Source of the DNA: Bacteroidota bacterium | Lineage (GTDB): Bacteria > Bacteroidota > Bacteroidia > Chitinophagales > Chitinophagaceae | Reading direction: 5' to 3' | Length of the DNA: 8,159 bases | Assembly: GCA_023436425.1 (NCBI GenBank) | Contig: JAEZJD010000097.1 | Coordinates: 1-8,159 of the forward strand | Shown here: positions 1 to 7,185 of the stretch, in pieces | Numbering within the stretch: position 1 is the first letter of the stretch | Layout: each line of letters starts with the position of its first letter | Position numbers and translations under genes: made by a program | Notes under the pieces: generated by a model | Told to the model about the DNA's origin: nothing | Databases searched by the model: none | The model's input: only the letters and a program-made list of their open reading frames with translations

Positions 1-1120
1 CGGCAGAATGTAGCTTAAAGTCGAGATTATGAAAATGTGCGCCAATTATTTTGTTGCTCAACATTCTCTCAGCACCGTTTCCAAAAGGCAACATCATGAG
101 TCCCTCACTACCTGTCGTAATTTTCGATGCCTCTGTGTTCAGGCTTTCGTAGCTGTGCTGCGCACCGATCATATTTCTTATCCAGCGGTTGAAAATGCCT
201 GCTCCATTAATGCAAAGTAAAACGCCGATGCGGGGCGCTTCAGCAGAATGATTGACGTGCGCAAAGCTATTAATCCGGGATTCTGCATCGTAAGTTAACT
301 GATCGCCGATACCATAGATCACACCAGAGGTGCCCGCAGTTGCAGCAACTTCGCCGGGCTGCAAAACGTTTAGAGAAAATGCATTGTTCAACTGATCGCC
401 GGCTTTGTATGTAACCGGAATTCCCGCGGTCAATGAAAGCCTGGTCGCCACTCGTTCCGACAATTCACCGTGGGACGAGAAAAGTGGTTGCACGTTAGGA
501 ATCAGATCTTCGGAAAATCCGAAATACTGCATAACATCTGCCGAGATGGACTGATTTTGAAAATCCCAGAATATACCTTCTGACAAAGCTGAAGTAGTGG
601 TCGTAAAATCCCCGGTTAGTTTCATGCTGATGAAATCTCCGGGCAACAAAATCTTGTAGATCCGTTCAAATATCTCCGGCTCATTTTCTTTGATCCATGC
701 AAGTTTGCTTGCGGTAAAATTTCCCGGTGAGTTGAGAAGATGGGAAAGGCAATATTCTTCGCCGATATGTTTGAACGCGTCGTCTCCAATCTGCACTGCA
801 CGACCATCGCACCAGATGATTGAATTACGCAAAACTTTCTGGTCATGGTCCACCATTACTAAGCCGTGCATCTGATAGGAAATACCGATAGCAGCAATGT
901 CCTTCGGATCATAGCTATTGGTTGCATTGCATTTCAAAATCGCCTGTTTCACATGTTCCCACCACAAGTCGGGGCTTTGCTCTGCCCAACCTTGCTGCGG
1001 AGAAATTATGTCAACTTCAGCATCAGGAAACTGCGCTGAAGCCACACAAGCATGGCGTTGCGAATCAACTACCGAAACTTTTATAGAGGATGTACCGAGA
1101 TCAATACCTAATAACAACAT
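1..1120 (-). CDS. xylB: Xylulokinase, FGGY family (C-terminal part beyond the left edge)
   Basis: Phosphorylates D-xylulose with ATP to D-xylulose 5-phosphate in the cytoplasm, the last dedicated step of xylose catabolism. The frame is open from the ATG at 1118-1120 to the window edge, giving 373 residues of a family that is usually about 490-500 long, so roughly the last quarter is missing. Visible family features are the N-terminal phosphate-binding stretch GIDLGTSS (residues 5-12), the substrate-loop Met-His-Gly at 84-86, the IIWCDGR stretch that follows it, the putative catalytic Asp242 in a Gly-Asp-Gln context, the ATAGTSGV stretch of the second ATPase-fold domain soon after, and LPFGNGAERML near the edge. 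Gly-Asp-Gln instead of the Gly-Asp-Asn of Escherichia coli XylB is, from memory, usual in Bacteroidota. An upstream ATG at 1125-1127 is out of frame. A terminator separates it from the xylanase gene upstream. Xylulokinase is favoured over other FGGY sugar kinases by the motifs and the xylan context. Confidence 0.93.
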   Translation of the reverse strand, partial: MLLLGIDLGTSSIKVSVVDSQRHACVASAQFPDAEVDIISPQQGWAEQSPDLWWEHVKQAILKCNATNSYDPKDIAAIGISYQMHGLVMVDHDQKVLRNSIIWCDGRAVQIGDDAFKHIGEEYCLSHLLNSPGNFTASKLAWIKENEPEIFERIYKILLPGDFISMKLTGDFTTTTSALSEGIFWDFQNQSISADVMQYFGFSEDLIPNVQPLFSSHGELSERVATRLSLTAGIPVTYKAGDQLNNAFSLNVLQPGEVAATAGTSGVIYGIGDQLTYDAESRINSFAHVNHSAEAPRIGVLLCINGAGIFNRWIRNMIGAQHSYESLNTEASKITTGSEGLMMLPFGNGAERMLSNKIIGAHFHNLDFKLHSA

Positions 1121-1153
1121 TGTTCATTCAATAATCAGTGAAAAATCCACATA

Positions 1154-1186
1154 AAACAAAAAGGAAGGATGAAGAATCATCCCTCC
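1154..1186 (-). terminator. Rho-independent terminator after the GH10-CBM xylanase gene
   Basis: Read on the minus strand, GGAGGGATGA and TCATCCTTCC (arms at plus positions 1177-1186 and 1163-1172) pair over ten base pairs, one of them a G-U, around a four-base TTCT loop. They are followed directly by TTTTTGTTT. On the plus strand the G-U becomes an A-C mismatch and there is no T-tract, so the signal is directional. It ends the xylanase transcript 53 bases past its stop codon and lies 34 bases before the xylB start. Confidence 0.85.
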
Positions 1187-1187
1187 G

Positions 1188-1201
1188 CGTTAACGATTGC
1201 T
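1188..1201. promoter_or_regulatory. Possible third LacI-type operator, upstream of xylB
   Basis: CGTTAACGATTGCT agrees at 11 of 14 positions with the candidate operator at 3055-3068 and shares the central CpG and the CGATT half with both sites in the divergent gap. Its own dyad symmetry is poor. It sits between the xylanase stop codon and the terminator, on the upstream side of xylB. With so short a motif, chance is a serious alternative. Confidence 0.3.
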
Positions 1202-1238
1202 TATCTAAGAAATGTTTGTTCATTTAAAAAAAGTTAAC

Positions 1239-2849
1239 TCACTTTCCTTTCAATGCTAATAATACACTCGTATATGCTGGTTTCTTCTCGAAATTTTTAT
1301 CGAATAATAGCGGAAAATCATTCTTCTTCATGTATGCCACAATCCAACTTGACTGATCATCAACGCCCCAGAATGTGATGCCATGTCGCTGTTCAGAGGG
1401 AACGTATTTCAAATATGAAGACACCACGTACTTGTACATTGCAGCCTGTTTGTCGGCCTCGGCTGAGGAAAAAACATAAGCTGAATTGTTCAATGGATTT
1501 ACTGCGATATCCAATTCAGATATTCTAACCTTTAAGCCGGTGGCGGCAAGTTTTTGAAACATCTGGTCAATCGAACTTTGAGTCGTGTTCACGCTCATGT
1601 GCATTTGTGTGCCGATCCCATCCACTTTAGCTCCTTTGTTGCGTAGCTCGTTAACGTATGCAATCAGCGAATCTAATTTCCGGCTATTCGATTCTAAGTT
1701 GTAATCGTTGATAAAAAGCAAAGCATTCGGGTCAGCAGCTTTTGCATAATTGAAAGCTTTCAAAGCAAAATCTCTTCCCAAATAGTTGGACCACACAAAA
1801 ATATCTGAAGAAGTTTGCGACGTGTTGACGTTGTCGCGGAGACTTCCGCTTTCCGTGAACAATTCATTAATAACATCCCACGCTTTCACCTTTCCTGCAT
1901 ACCGTCCTACGATTGCATCGATCCAATTTTTCAAAGCCTGGTCGAGCTTTTGTGCCACATCCGGGCTGTTGTTAATGCCTACTTCTTTTACACTTACATC
2001 ATCAATATAATAGGTGTTCGCCACCTTGCCCATATCAAACAAAAAGGTAGTGGACGCAATAGATGCGGTGATCGTCCAACTCACCTGTTGCCATGTGGTA
2101 CCGATTGTTTGGTCACTCTGGTACTGGGCGCTCGTCGGCCCTGTTGACAGTCGTATCGAGCCGCCTGCATTTGCAGCTTTTACCCAATAAGAAATAGTGT
2201 ATTGTTTTCCGGGAGTGGTAACAACAGCAGCACTCGACACTTGTACTTTCCACTGCTCAGGATAGTCTGTTGGATTGATCACTTTCATTGCTCCGGTGCC
2301 CGTATGTGCCTCACCTGACGAGCTAGTCGCCGAAATGGTAGCTCCGTTACTATTAAAAACTGACCAGCCGGTCATTGCATTTTCAAAATCTCCGTTGGTT
2401 AAAAGTTCCGGTCCCGTAACTGCGGTTATACCCGCAAAATTTTTCAGGTAAGTGGCATTTTGCTGACTGTGCCAGCCAAGTACGTGTCCATACACTTGAA
2501 TACCCGCCCCTGTGATCGTGTTGAGGAAATTATCAGCAACGGAAAAATTGAATGTGCCATCGTTTCTTACAATCGATGCATACTTCATTTCATTGCCAAA
2601 GGTGACGCTGTTCACTTCGCGGTTAACAGTGGTGCGGTATAACGCATTGTTCATGTACAAATTGTACTCAATGGCAAAACCGATTGGGAAAGTGGTAGCA
2701 GATTTCAAGGGACCAACGGTGTCGGTGTTCGTAGCCGGAGGATTTGGAGGAGTGGGCGGCGAAGGGGGCGTCGGAACATCATCTTTTTTACACGCGGAAA
2801 AAAGAATGGCAATCATTAGCAGCCTGGCAAACAAAAGATTGAGTTTCAT
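1239..2849 (-). CDS. GH10 endo-1,4-beta-xylanase lipoprotein with a CBM4/9-like module nested in the barrel
   Basis: Hydrolyses internal beta-1,4 bonds of xylan by the retaining mechanism, probably at the cell surface. The 536 residues begin with a lipoprotein signal peptide ending in FSAC (Cys20). Lys-Lys-Asp-Asp follows, resembling the Bacteroidota lipoprotein export signal, and then a proline-rich linker (about 25-40). The GH10 fold starts near residue 48, with NEMKY (86-90) and GHVLGWHSQ (121-129). It is then interrupted by a beta-rich module at about 146-290, running from LLTNGDFE to YYIDDVSVKEV, typical of CBM families 4, 9 and 22. The barrel resumes near 296 with WDVINE (putative acid/base Glu329), FINDYN, the HMS stretch, ISELD (putative nucleophile Glu445) and FWGVDDQSSW (493-502), and ends at residue 536. 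All key residues are present, so it should be active. It is transcribed away from the LacI operon and followed by a strong terminator. GH10 assignment is firm; the CBM family number is less sure. Confidence 0.95.
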   Translation of the reverse strand: MKLNLLFARLLMIAILFSACKKDDVPTPPSPPTPPNPPATNTDTVGPLKSATTFPIGFAIEYNLYMNNALYRTTVNREVNSVTFGNEMKYASIVRNDGTFNFSVADNFLNTITGAGIQVYGHVLGWHSQQNATYLKNFAGITAVTGPELLTNGDFENAMTGWSVFNSNGATISATSSSGEAHTGTGAMKVINPTDYPEQWKVQVSSAAVVTTPGKQYTISYWVKAANAGGSIRLSTGPTSAQYQSDQTIGTTWQQVSWTITASIASTTFLFDMGKVANTYYIDDVSVKEVGINNSPDVAQKLDQALKNWIDAIVGRYAGKVKAWDVINELFTESGSLRDNVNTSQTSSDIFVWSNYLGRDFALKAFNYAKAADPNALLFINDYNLESNSRKLDSLIAYVNELRNKGAKVDGIGTQMHMSVNTTQSSIDQMFQKLAATGLKVRISELDIAVNPLNNSAYVFSSAEADKQAAMYKYVVSSYLKYVPSEQRHGITFWGVDDQSSWIVAYMKKNDFPLLFDKNFEKKPAYTSVLLALKGK

Positions 2850-2971
2850 TAAAATCTCTATTGTTTAATTGATGATCGTAATGATTAAAAGTGAAACTCG
2901 GACCGTGGTAGCAATAAACAAAGCAGTATGTTCTCTGGTGAAAATTTCATATAGCGCCGCTAATTGCTGCA

Positions 2972-3001
2972 CGAATGTAGGACTTTTTTAATTTTATGCA
3001 A
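2972..3001 (-). promoter_or_regulatory. Candidate Bacteroidota-type promoter of the GH10-CBM xylanase gene
   Basis: On the minus strand GTTG (TTG at plus 2999-3001) is followed after 19 bases by TACATTCG (plus 2972-2979), matching five of the six fixed bases of TAnnTTTG. Transcription would begin near 2965, leaving an untranslated leader of roughly 115 bases before the ATG at 2849. The -33 element lies inside the operator candidate at 2996-3011, so a bound repressor would block it. The call is from pattern matching only. Confidence 0.4.
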
Positions 3002-3011
3002 CCGATTACAT
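2996..3011. promoter_or_regulatory. Candidate LacI-family operator between the divergent units
   Basis: ATGCAACCGATTACAT is an imperfect inverted repeat: the two central bases are CpG, and five of the seven flanking pairs (A-T, T-A, G-C, A-T, A-T) are symmetric. It fits the general LacI/CcpA-type pattern with TG and CA at the ends. It covers the -33 region of the leftward promoter candidate and lies just upstream of the -33 element of the rightward one, so one site could serve both units. The neighbouring LacI-type protein has the hinge leucine expected to insert at a central CpG. Confidence 0.55.
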
Positions 3012-3014
3012 ACA

Positions 3015-3045
3015 TTGTGCAGATTTCTTCCCTAATTTAGCTTTA
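3015..3045 (+). promoter_or_regulatory. Candidate Bacteroidota-type promoter of the lacI-GH67-SDR-GH10 operon
   Basis: TTG at 3015-3017 is followed after 20 bases by TAGCTTTA at 3038-3045, matching five of the six fixed bases of TAnnTTTG at the usual spacing. The start of transcription would fall near 3051-3054, about 15-18 bases before the ATG at 3069 and directly against the operator candidate at 3055-3068. Confidence 0.45.
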
Positions 3046-3054
3046 ATAATACCA

Positions 3055-3068
3055 CGTAAACGATTGTA
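3055..3068. promoter_or_regulatory. Candidate LacI-family operator over the operon's transcription start
   Basis: CGTAAACGATTGTA has a central CpG, matches about 10 of 14 positions of the palindrome TGTAAACGTTTACA, and ends immediately before the regulator's start codon. Its symmetry is only partial. The position suits a repressor that blocks its own operon. Spacing to the first operator candidate is 58 bases centre to centre. Confidence 0.4.
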
Positions 3069-4100
3069 ATGCCGAAGCAAAAAGAGATCACTATTTACGA
3101 CATAGCGAACAAGCTCAACATCTCTCCCGCCACCGTCAGCCGAGGGCTTCAGGATCATCCGGGAATAAGCAAAAAAACGAAAAAGAAAATTCTCGAAACA
3201 GTGCACGAGATGGGTTATCGGTCAAATCTTTTTGCCCGCAACCTCCGGCAACAGCAAACCAAAACAATTGGTGTAATCGTCCATGAATTAAATAGCAACT
3301 TTATCACCTCTGTGTTGGCCGGCGTTGAAAAAGTAACCACCGAAGCAGGCTATGATCTGATCATTGCGCACTCCTCCGAAAGCGCACGAAAAGAAGCGGC
3401 TAACGCAAAAAACCTTTTTCATAAACGTGTGGATGGTTTAATTGCATCGCTCTCGTTTGAAACAACAGATCTTGATCATTTTAAATCTTTCAACGATAAA
3501 GGTGTTCCACTGATTTTCTTCGACCGGGTGGAGCAGGATGGCAACAACACTGTTGTGGTAATTGACAACCGTAAATGCGGCTACCAGGCCACAGCACATT
3601 TGATAGAACAAGGTTGCAAAAGGATTGCGCACATCACTTCACCCCTGAAGAGAAACGTGTATTCGCTTCGCTACAAAGGCTATCAGGACGCACTTTTCGA
3701 TAACGGATTACCGTTAGACGAGAACCTGCTTTTCATTCAGGACCTTACAGAAGAAGCTTCGATTGACTCCGCGTTGAAAATTTTAAAAATGGATCCGTTG
3801 CCCGACGGAATTTTCATTACTAACGATTTTGTTGCCGCGGTTGTAATGCGAACTTTAAGAGCAAACGGCATCCGTGTTCCGGAAGACGTGGCGATCGTGG
3901 GTTTTAACAACGATTCTATTGCACACCTGATAGAGCCGTCGCTAACCACCATTAATTATCCCGGATTTGAAATTGGGGAGATTGCTGCCAGGAATCTGAT
4001 CAATCATTTGCAAGGGCTGACGAACATTCAACATACCAATACTATTATAGTTCGGTCCGACTTAATTATCCGGAAGTCTTCCCTTAAGAAAGGAGGCTAG
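3069..4100 (+). CDS. LacI-family transcriptional regulator of the xylan genes
   Basis: DNA-binding regulator, 343 residues, the usual family length. The N-terminal helix-turn-helix lies at about 8-30 (TIYDIANKLN followed by the recognition helix SPATVSRGL). The hinge helix includes FARNLR at 55-60, where Leu59 aligns with PurR Leu54, the residue that intercalates at a central CpG. From about residue 65 the protein follows the periplasmic-binding-protein-like effector domain: IGVIVHELNSNF, the KRVDGLI stretch, GVPLIFFDR, IFITNDFVA, VPEDVAIVGFNND, and a C-terminal TTINYP segment. It is similar to PurR along its length, but the effector is more likely a xylan-derived sugar or aldouronic acid, given the genes around it. 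It is the first gene of its operon and ends 15 bases before the GH67 gene. Operator candidates near its promoter suggest autoregulation and control of the divergent xylanase. Whether it represses or activates cannot be read from the sequence. Confidence 0.93.
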   Translation: MPKQKEITIYDIANKLNISPATVSRGLQDHPGISKKTKKKILETVHEMGYRSNLFARNLRQQQTKTIGVIVHELNSNFITSVLAGVEKVTTEAGYDLIIAHSSESARKEAANAKNLFHKRVDGLIASLSFETTDLDHFKSFNDKGVPLIFFDRVEQDGNNTVVVIDNRKCGYQATAHLIEQGCKRIAHITSPLKRNVYSLRYKGYQDALFDNGLPLDENLLFIQDLTEEASIDSALKILKMDPLPDGIFITNDFVAAVVMRTLRANGIRVPEDVAIVGFNNDSIAHLIEPSLTTINYPGFEIGEIAARNLINHLQGLTNIQHTNTIIVRSDLIIRKSSLKKGG

Positions 4101-4115
4101 TTTTTTGGCTGCTAT

Positions 4116-6296
4116 ATGAAAAGGCTGCTGTTTTTTTCTTTTATCTTTCTGTCCTTCTGTTCACAAGCGGAAGATGGTTACCGATTGTGGCTTCGCTACG
4201 AAAAAATTGACGATGCAGCCCTCCTCCAACAATATAGAACTGCAATTTCCTCCTTCTATGTGGAAGGTTCATCGCCCACTTTAGCTATTGTGAAGTCCGA
4301 GTTGCAGCTAGGTCTCAACGGTTTACTGGGAAAAGAAGTACCCCTCGCTTTATCCGGTGGCGCTGCTTCGATTGTTTTGCAAAAAAAATCAACTGGAAGC
4401 AATGATCTTAGGTTATTGGGTAGCGAAGGCTTTAAAATAGTCAGTTCGTCTAAAAAAATAGTAATAACTGCTAACACGGACGGTGGTTTGCTGTACGGCG
4501 CTTTCCATTTTTTAAGAGTGCTTCAAACGCATCAAACGATTCGAAACCTAAATGTTGTCAGCGTCCCGAGAATTCAAAACAGGGTCTTAAATCATTGGGA
4601 CAATCTCAACAGAACAGTTGAACGCGGCTACGCCGGTGCTTCCATTTGGAACTGGCACACACTTCCGGCCTATATTGATCAACGTTATATTGACTACGCA
4701 CGAGCGAATGCTTCCATTGGCATAAACGGAACTGTCCTCACGAATGTGAATGCAAATGCACTGGTGCTCACGGAGCCATATTTAGAGAAAGTCAAAGCAC
4801 TCGCTGATGTTTTTCGTCCATACGGAATTAAGGTTTATCTCACGGCACGGTTTAGCGCTCCCATAGAGATCGACAGCTTAAAAACGGCTGATCCGCTGAA
4901 CGATGAAGTTCGAAAATGGTGGAAGCAAAAAGTGGATGAAATCTATAAACTAGTACCCGACTTCGGCGGCTTTTTAGTAAAGGCTAACAGTGAAGGACAA
5001 CCGGGGCCGCAGATCTACGGACGAACGCATGCAGAAGGGGCTAACATGCTGGCAGATGCCGTAGCTCCGTACAAGGGAATTATAATGTGGCGTGCATTTG
5101 TGTACGACGTGCGTGTGCAGAAACCACAGGAAAGTTTTGATTCTTCAAAGGCAGGCGCCACGGCTACCGACATTGCATCTGCAGATCGTTTCAAACAAGC
5201 GTATAATGAATTCCATCAACTCGATGGAAAGTTTCGCCAAAACGTTTTGATTCAGGTAAAAAACGGACCCATCGATTTTCAGCCCCGAGAACCTTTTTCT
5301 CCGCTACTTGGTGCAATGCCAAACACTCCATTGATGGCGGAGTTTCAGCTGACGCAGGAATATTTGGGACAAGGAACGCACCTGGTGTATGAAGCTCCGC
5401 TTTTTAAAGAAGTGTTAGACGCCGACACATACGCAGATGGAGAGGGTTCAACAGTAGCAAAGGTGATTGACGGCAGCTTACATCATTATTCAACAACGGG
5501 AATAGCAGGCGTCTCCAACATTGGCAACGAGAGAAATTGGACATCCCATCCTTTCGGACAATCGAACTGGTACGCGTTTGGGCGCCTTGCGTGGGATCAC
5601 AATTTATCTTCTTCTCTAATTGCTGATGAATGGATTCGTCAAACACTTAGCAACGACCAAAAGGTTGTGTACACTGTAAAAAAAATCATGCTCGCATCAA
5701 GAGAAGCAGTTGTGAATTATATGACGCCGCTCGGCTTGCATCACATAATGGCAACAGGACATCATTATGGTCCCGGTCCGTGGGTTAGCGACCTTGGTAG
5801 AGCCGACTGGAACCCCGTTTATTATCATCGTGCAGATGCTTACGGAATTGGCTTTGACAGAACATCAAGAGGCAGTAATGCATTAGCACAATATGCGCAG
5901 AAAGTGCAGCAACAATGGAGCGATTCCAACACGATTGATGAAAAATATTTGTTGTGGTTTCACCATGTTTCGTGGAACCACAAGATGCGTTCGGGAAAAA
6001 CTTTGTGGGAGGAATTGTGTGCGAAGTATCAGTCAGGCGTTGACACCGTTCGGTGGATGCAAACCCAATGGAACTGGCTGCGAGGCTTAATTGATGAAGG
6101 AAGGTTTCAGCAAGTTAAGATGTTGTTGAACATACAGGAAAACGAAGCAGTTTGGTGGAAAAATGCATGCCTGTTGTATTTCCAGACTTTTTCAAAGATG
6201 GCTTTTCCGAGTGGTGTTGAAATGCCGAAACATACACTTGAGTATTACATGAACTTAAAATTTCCTTATGCACCCGGAAATGGAGGAAATATGTAG
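4116..6296 (+). CDS. aguA: GH67 alpha-glucuronidase
   Basis: Removes D-glucuronic or 4-O-methyl-D-glucuronic acid from the non-reducing-end xylose of short xylo-oligosaccharides, by an inverting mechanism. The 726 residues are of normal length. A signal peptide fills about residues 1-18, with likely cleavage after SQA; Cys15 in an LSFC context makes lipidation possible but less likely, so the enzyme is probably periplasmic. A small N-terminal beta/alpha domain (about 20-150) precedes the barrel, which opens at HWDNLN (160-165). Putative catalytic residues are Glu293 in KANSEGQPGP as general acid, and Asp387 (GPIDFQ) with Glu415 (TQEYLG) as the base pair. The 28-residue spacing of the last two matches Asp365/Glu393 of the Cellvibrio enzyme as I recall it. 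GLHHIMATGHHYGPGPW (540-556) and RADWNPVYYHRAD follow in the C-terminal region. An additional segment of about 20 residues near 340-365 lies between acid and base. The AAAGGAGG at 4089-4096 is 19 bases before the ATG, too far to be a normal ribosome site. Confidence 0.96.
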   Translation: MKRLLFFSFIFLSFCSQAEDGYRLWLRYEKIDDAALLQQYRTAISSFYVEGSSPTLAIVKSELQLGLNGLLGKEVPLALSGGAASIVLQKKSTGSNDLRLLGSEGFKIVSSSKKIVITANTDGGLLYGAFHFLRVLQTHQTIRNLNVVSVPRIQNRVLNHWDNLNRTVERGYAGASIWNWHTLPAYIDQRYIDYARANASIGINGTVLTNVNANALVLTEPYLEKVKALADVFRPYGIKVYLTARFSAPIEIDSLKTADPLNDEVRKWWKQKVDEIYKLVPDFGGFLVKANSEGQPGPQIYGRTHAEGANMLADAVAPYKGIIMWRAFVYDVRVQKPQESFDSSKAGATATDIASADRFKQAYNEFHQLDGKFRQNVLIQVKNGPIDFQPREPFSPLLGAMPNTPLMAEFQLTQEYLGQGTHLVYEAPLFKEVLDADTYADGEGSTVAKVIDGSLHHYSTTGIAGVSNIGNERNWTSHPFGQSNWYAFGRLAWDHNLSSSLIADEWIRQTLSNDQKVVYTVKKIMLASREAVVNYMTPLGLHHIMATGHHYGPGPWVSDLGRADWNPVYYHRADAYGIGFDRTSRGSNALAQYAQKVQQQWSDSNTIDEKYLLWFHHVSWNHKMRSGKTLWEELCAKYQSGVDTVRWMQTQWNWLRGLIDEGRFQQVKMLLNIQENEAVWWKNACLLYFQTFSKMAFPSGVEMPKHTLEYYMNLKFPYAPGNGGNM

Positions 6297-6321
6297 TTCC
6301 CCAACCCGATGCAAAAAATCG

Positions 6322-6329
6322 AAGGAAAG
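6322..6329 (+). promoter_or_regulatory. Ribosome-site-like purine stretch favouring the start at 6339
   Basis: AAGGAAAG lies nine bases before the ATG at 6339, an ordinary spacing. The in-frame ATG at 6309 is preceded by a C-rich, purine-poor stretch. Shine-Dalgarno sites count for little in Bacteroidota, so this favours but does not decide the later start. Confidence 0.4.
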
Positions 6330-6338
6330 TGGACAATA

Positions 6339-7133
6339 ATGAATGAGCAAAATACAAATCAGTCTGTGAACCAAAACTTCGCCTCCCGAGTTGAGCGACA
6401 AATAGCAATTGTAACCGGAGGCGGCTCAGGGATTGGGTTTGCCATTGCAGAAAAATTCGTTGAAAGGAATATTTACACAATCATTGTTGGGCGTGATGAA
6501 CAAAAACTTGCTGCAGCAAAAGAAAAACTGGGCAATTTCTGTGAGCTATATGTTTGTGATCTCACCAACCTTAACTCAGTTCCGCAGTTGGTTGACACGA
6601 TTGTTGAAAAACACGGCAAAATCGATATTCTGGTAAACAATGCCGGCATCAACATGAAAAAGGAATTTGTGCAAGTGACTGACGAAGACTTCATGCAGAT
6701 TATTCGAACAAATGTTTTGTCTGTTTTTGCGCTGTCGAGAGAAGTGGTCAAGTGCATGCTTCATAAGAAAACCTGCGGATCGATCATCAACATCAGTTCA
6801 ATGGCATCGCAATATGGCATTCCAAAAGTGATTGCATATACAGCATCAAAATCTTCCATTGAAGGGATGACGAGAGCGATGGCGACCGAGCTGTCACCAA
6901 ACGGTATTCGCGTCAACTGCATCGCACCAGGTTTTATTGCCACGGACATGTCAGCAAGGGCTTTAAACAACGATCCGGAACGCAAAGCGAAAGCTTTGGG
7001 AAGAACGCCAATGGGTAAATTGGGGCAGCCGTCTGATATCGGTGACGCCGCGTTGTTTCTTGCATCCGCCGCTGCAAAATATATTACCGGTGTTGTGCTG
7101 CCCGTGGACGGTGGCAACTCTATTGGCTTTTAA
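6339..7133 (+). CDS. Short-chain dehydrogenase/reductase (classical SDR) of unknown sugar-type substrate
   Basis: NAD(P)-dependent oxidoreductase, probably cytoplasmic as no signal peptide is seen. It has 264 residues from 6339 or 274 from an in-frame ATG at 6309. Counted from the longer start, it shows the cofactor motif TGGGSGIG (36-43), Arg62 after the second strand (hinting at NADP), NNAG (110-113), and the full tetrad Asn135, Ser164, Tyr177 and Lys181 in the YTASK motif. It ends with the usual PVDGGNSIGF tail. Even with the later start, about 20 hydrophilic residues precede the Rossmann fold. It most resembles gluconate 5-dehydrogenase and FabG-like members. The 42-base gap after GH67 (12 from the early start) and absence of a terminator place it in the xylan operon, so a uronic acid, aldonic acid or keto-sugar substrate is a reasonable inference. 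A role in fatty acid synthesis is unlikely in this position. The specific reaction cannot be assigned. Confidence 0.9.
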   Translation: MNEQNTNQSVNQNFASRVERQIAIVTGGGSGIGFAIAEKFVERNIYTIIVGRDEQKLAAAKEKLGNFCELYVCDLTNLNSVPQLVDTIVEKHGKIDILVNNAGINMKKEFVQVTDEDFMQIIRTNVLSVFALSREVVKCMLHKKTCGSIINISSMASQYGIPKVIAYTASKSSIEGMTRAMATELSPNGIRVNCIAPGFIATDMSARALNNDPERKAKALGRTPMGKLGQPSDIGDAALFLASAAAKYITGVVLPVDGGNSIGF

Positions 7134-7185
7134 GTATTCGGATAAAGACGTGATCACTAACCGTAAACAATAAAAAAATTGATCC

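Noticed and set aside
29..1154. Several short plus- and minus-strand frames (for example 29-220, 622-846, 690-875, 918-1154)
   Set aside because: All but the last lie wholly inside, and the last almost wholly inside, the xylulokinase reading frame, which carries clear family motifs along its whole visible length.
2730..2777. G-rich run on the plus strand that could fold as a quadruplex
   Set aside because: It is explained by proline codons of the lipoprotein linker on the minus strand, and the G-runs are mostly only two bases long.
2512..2868. Open frame of 118 codons on the plus strand across the 5' end of the GH10-CBM xylanase gene
   Set aside because: It lies antisense to a well-supported coding region. 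Its Gly/Val-rich middle is only the reverse reading of the proline linker, and no family features are seen.
4089..4096. AAAGGAGG as ribosome site of the GH67 gene
   Set aside because: It lies 19 bases before the ATG, well beyond the usual 5-10, and it encodes the Lys-Lys-Gly-Gly tail of the regulator.
6115..6480. Open frame of 121 codons on the minus strand across the GH67-SDR junction
   Set aside because: It is antisense to two confirmed genes, with composition that matches neither a membrane nor a globular protein and no start signal.
7150..7157. Perfect eight-base palindrome GTGATCAC in the gap before the second xylanase
   Set aside because: It is too short to form a terminator, has no T-tract, and does not extend beyond eight bases; chance is enough.
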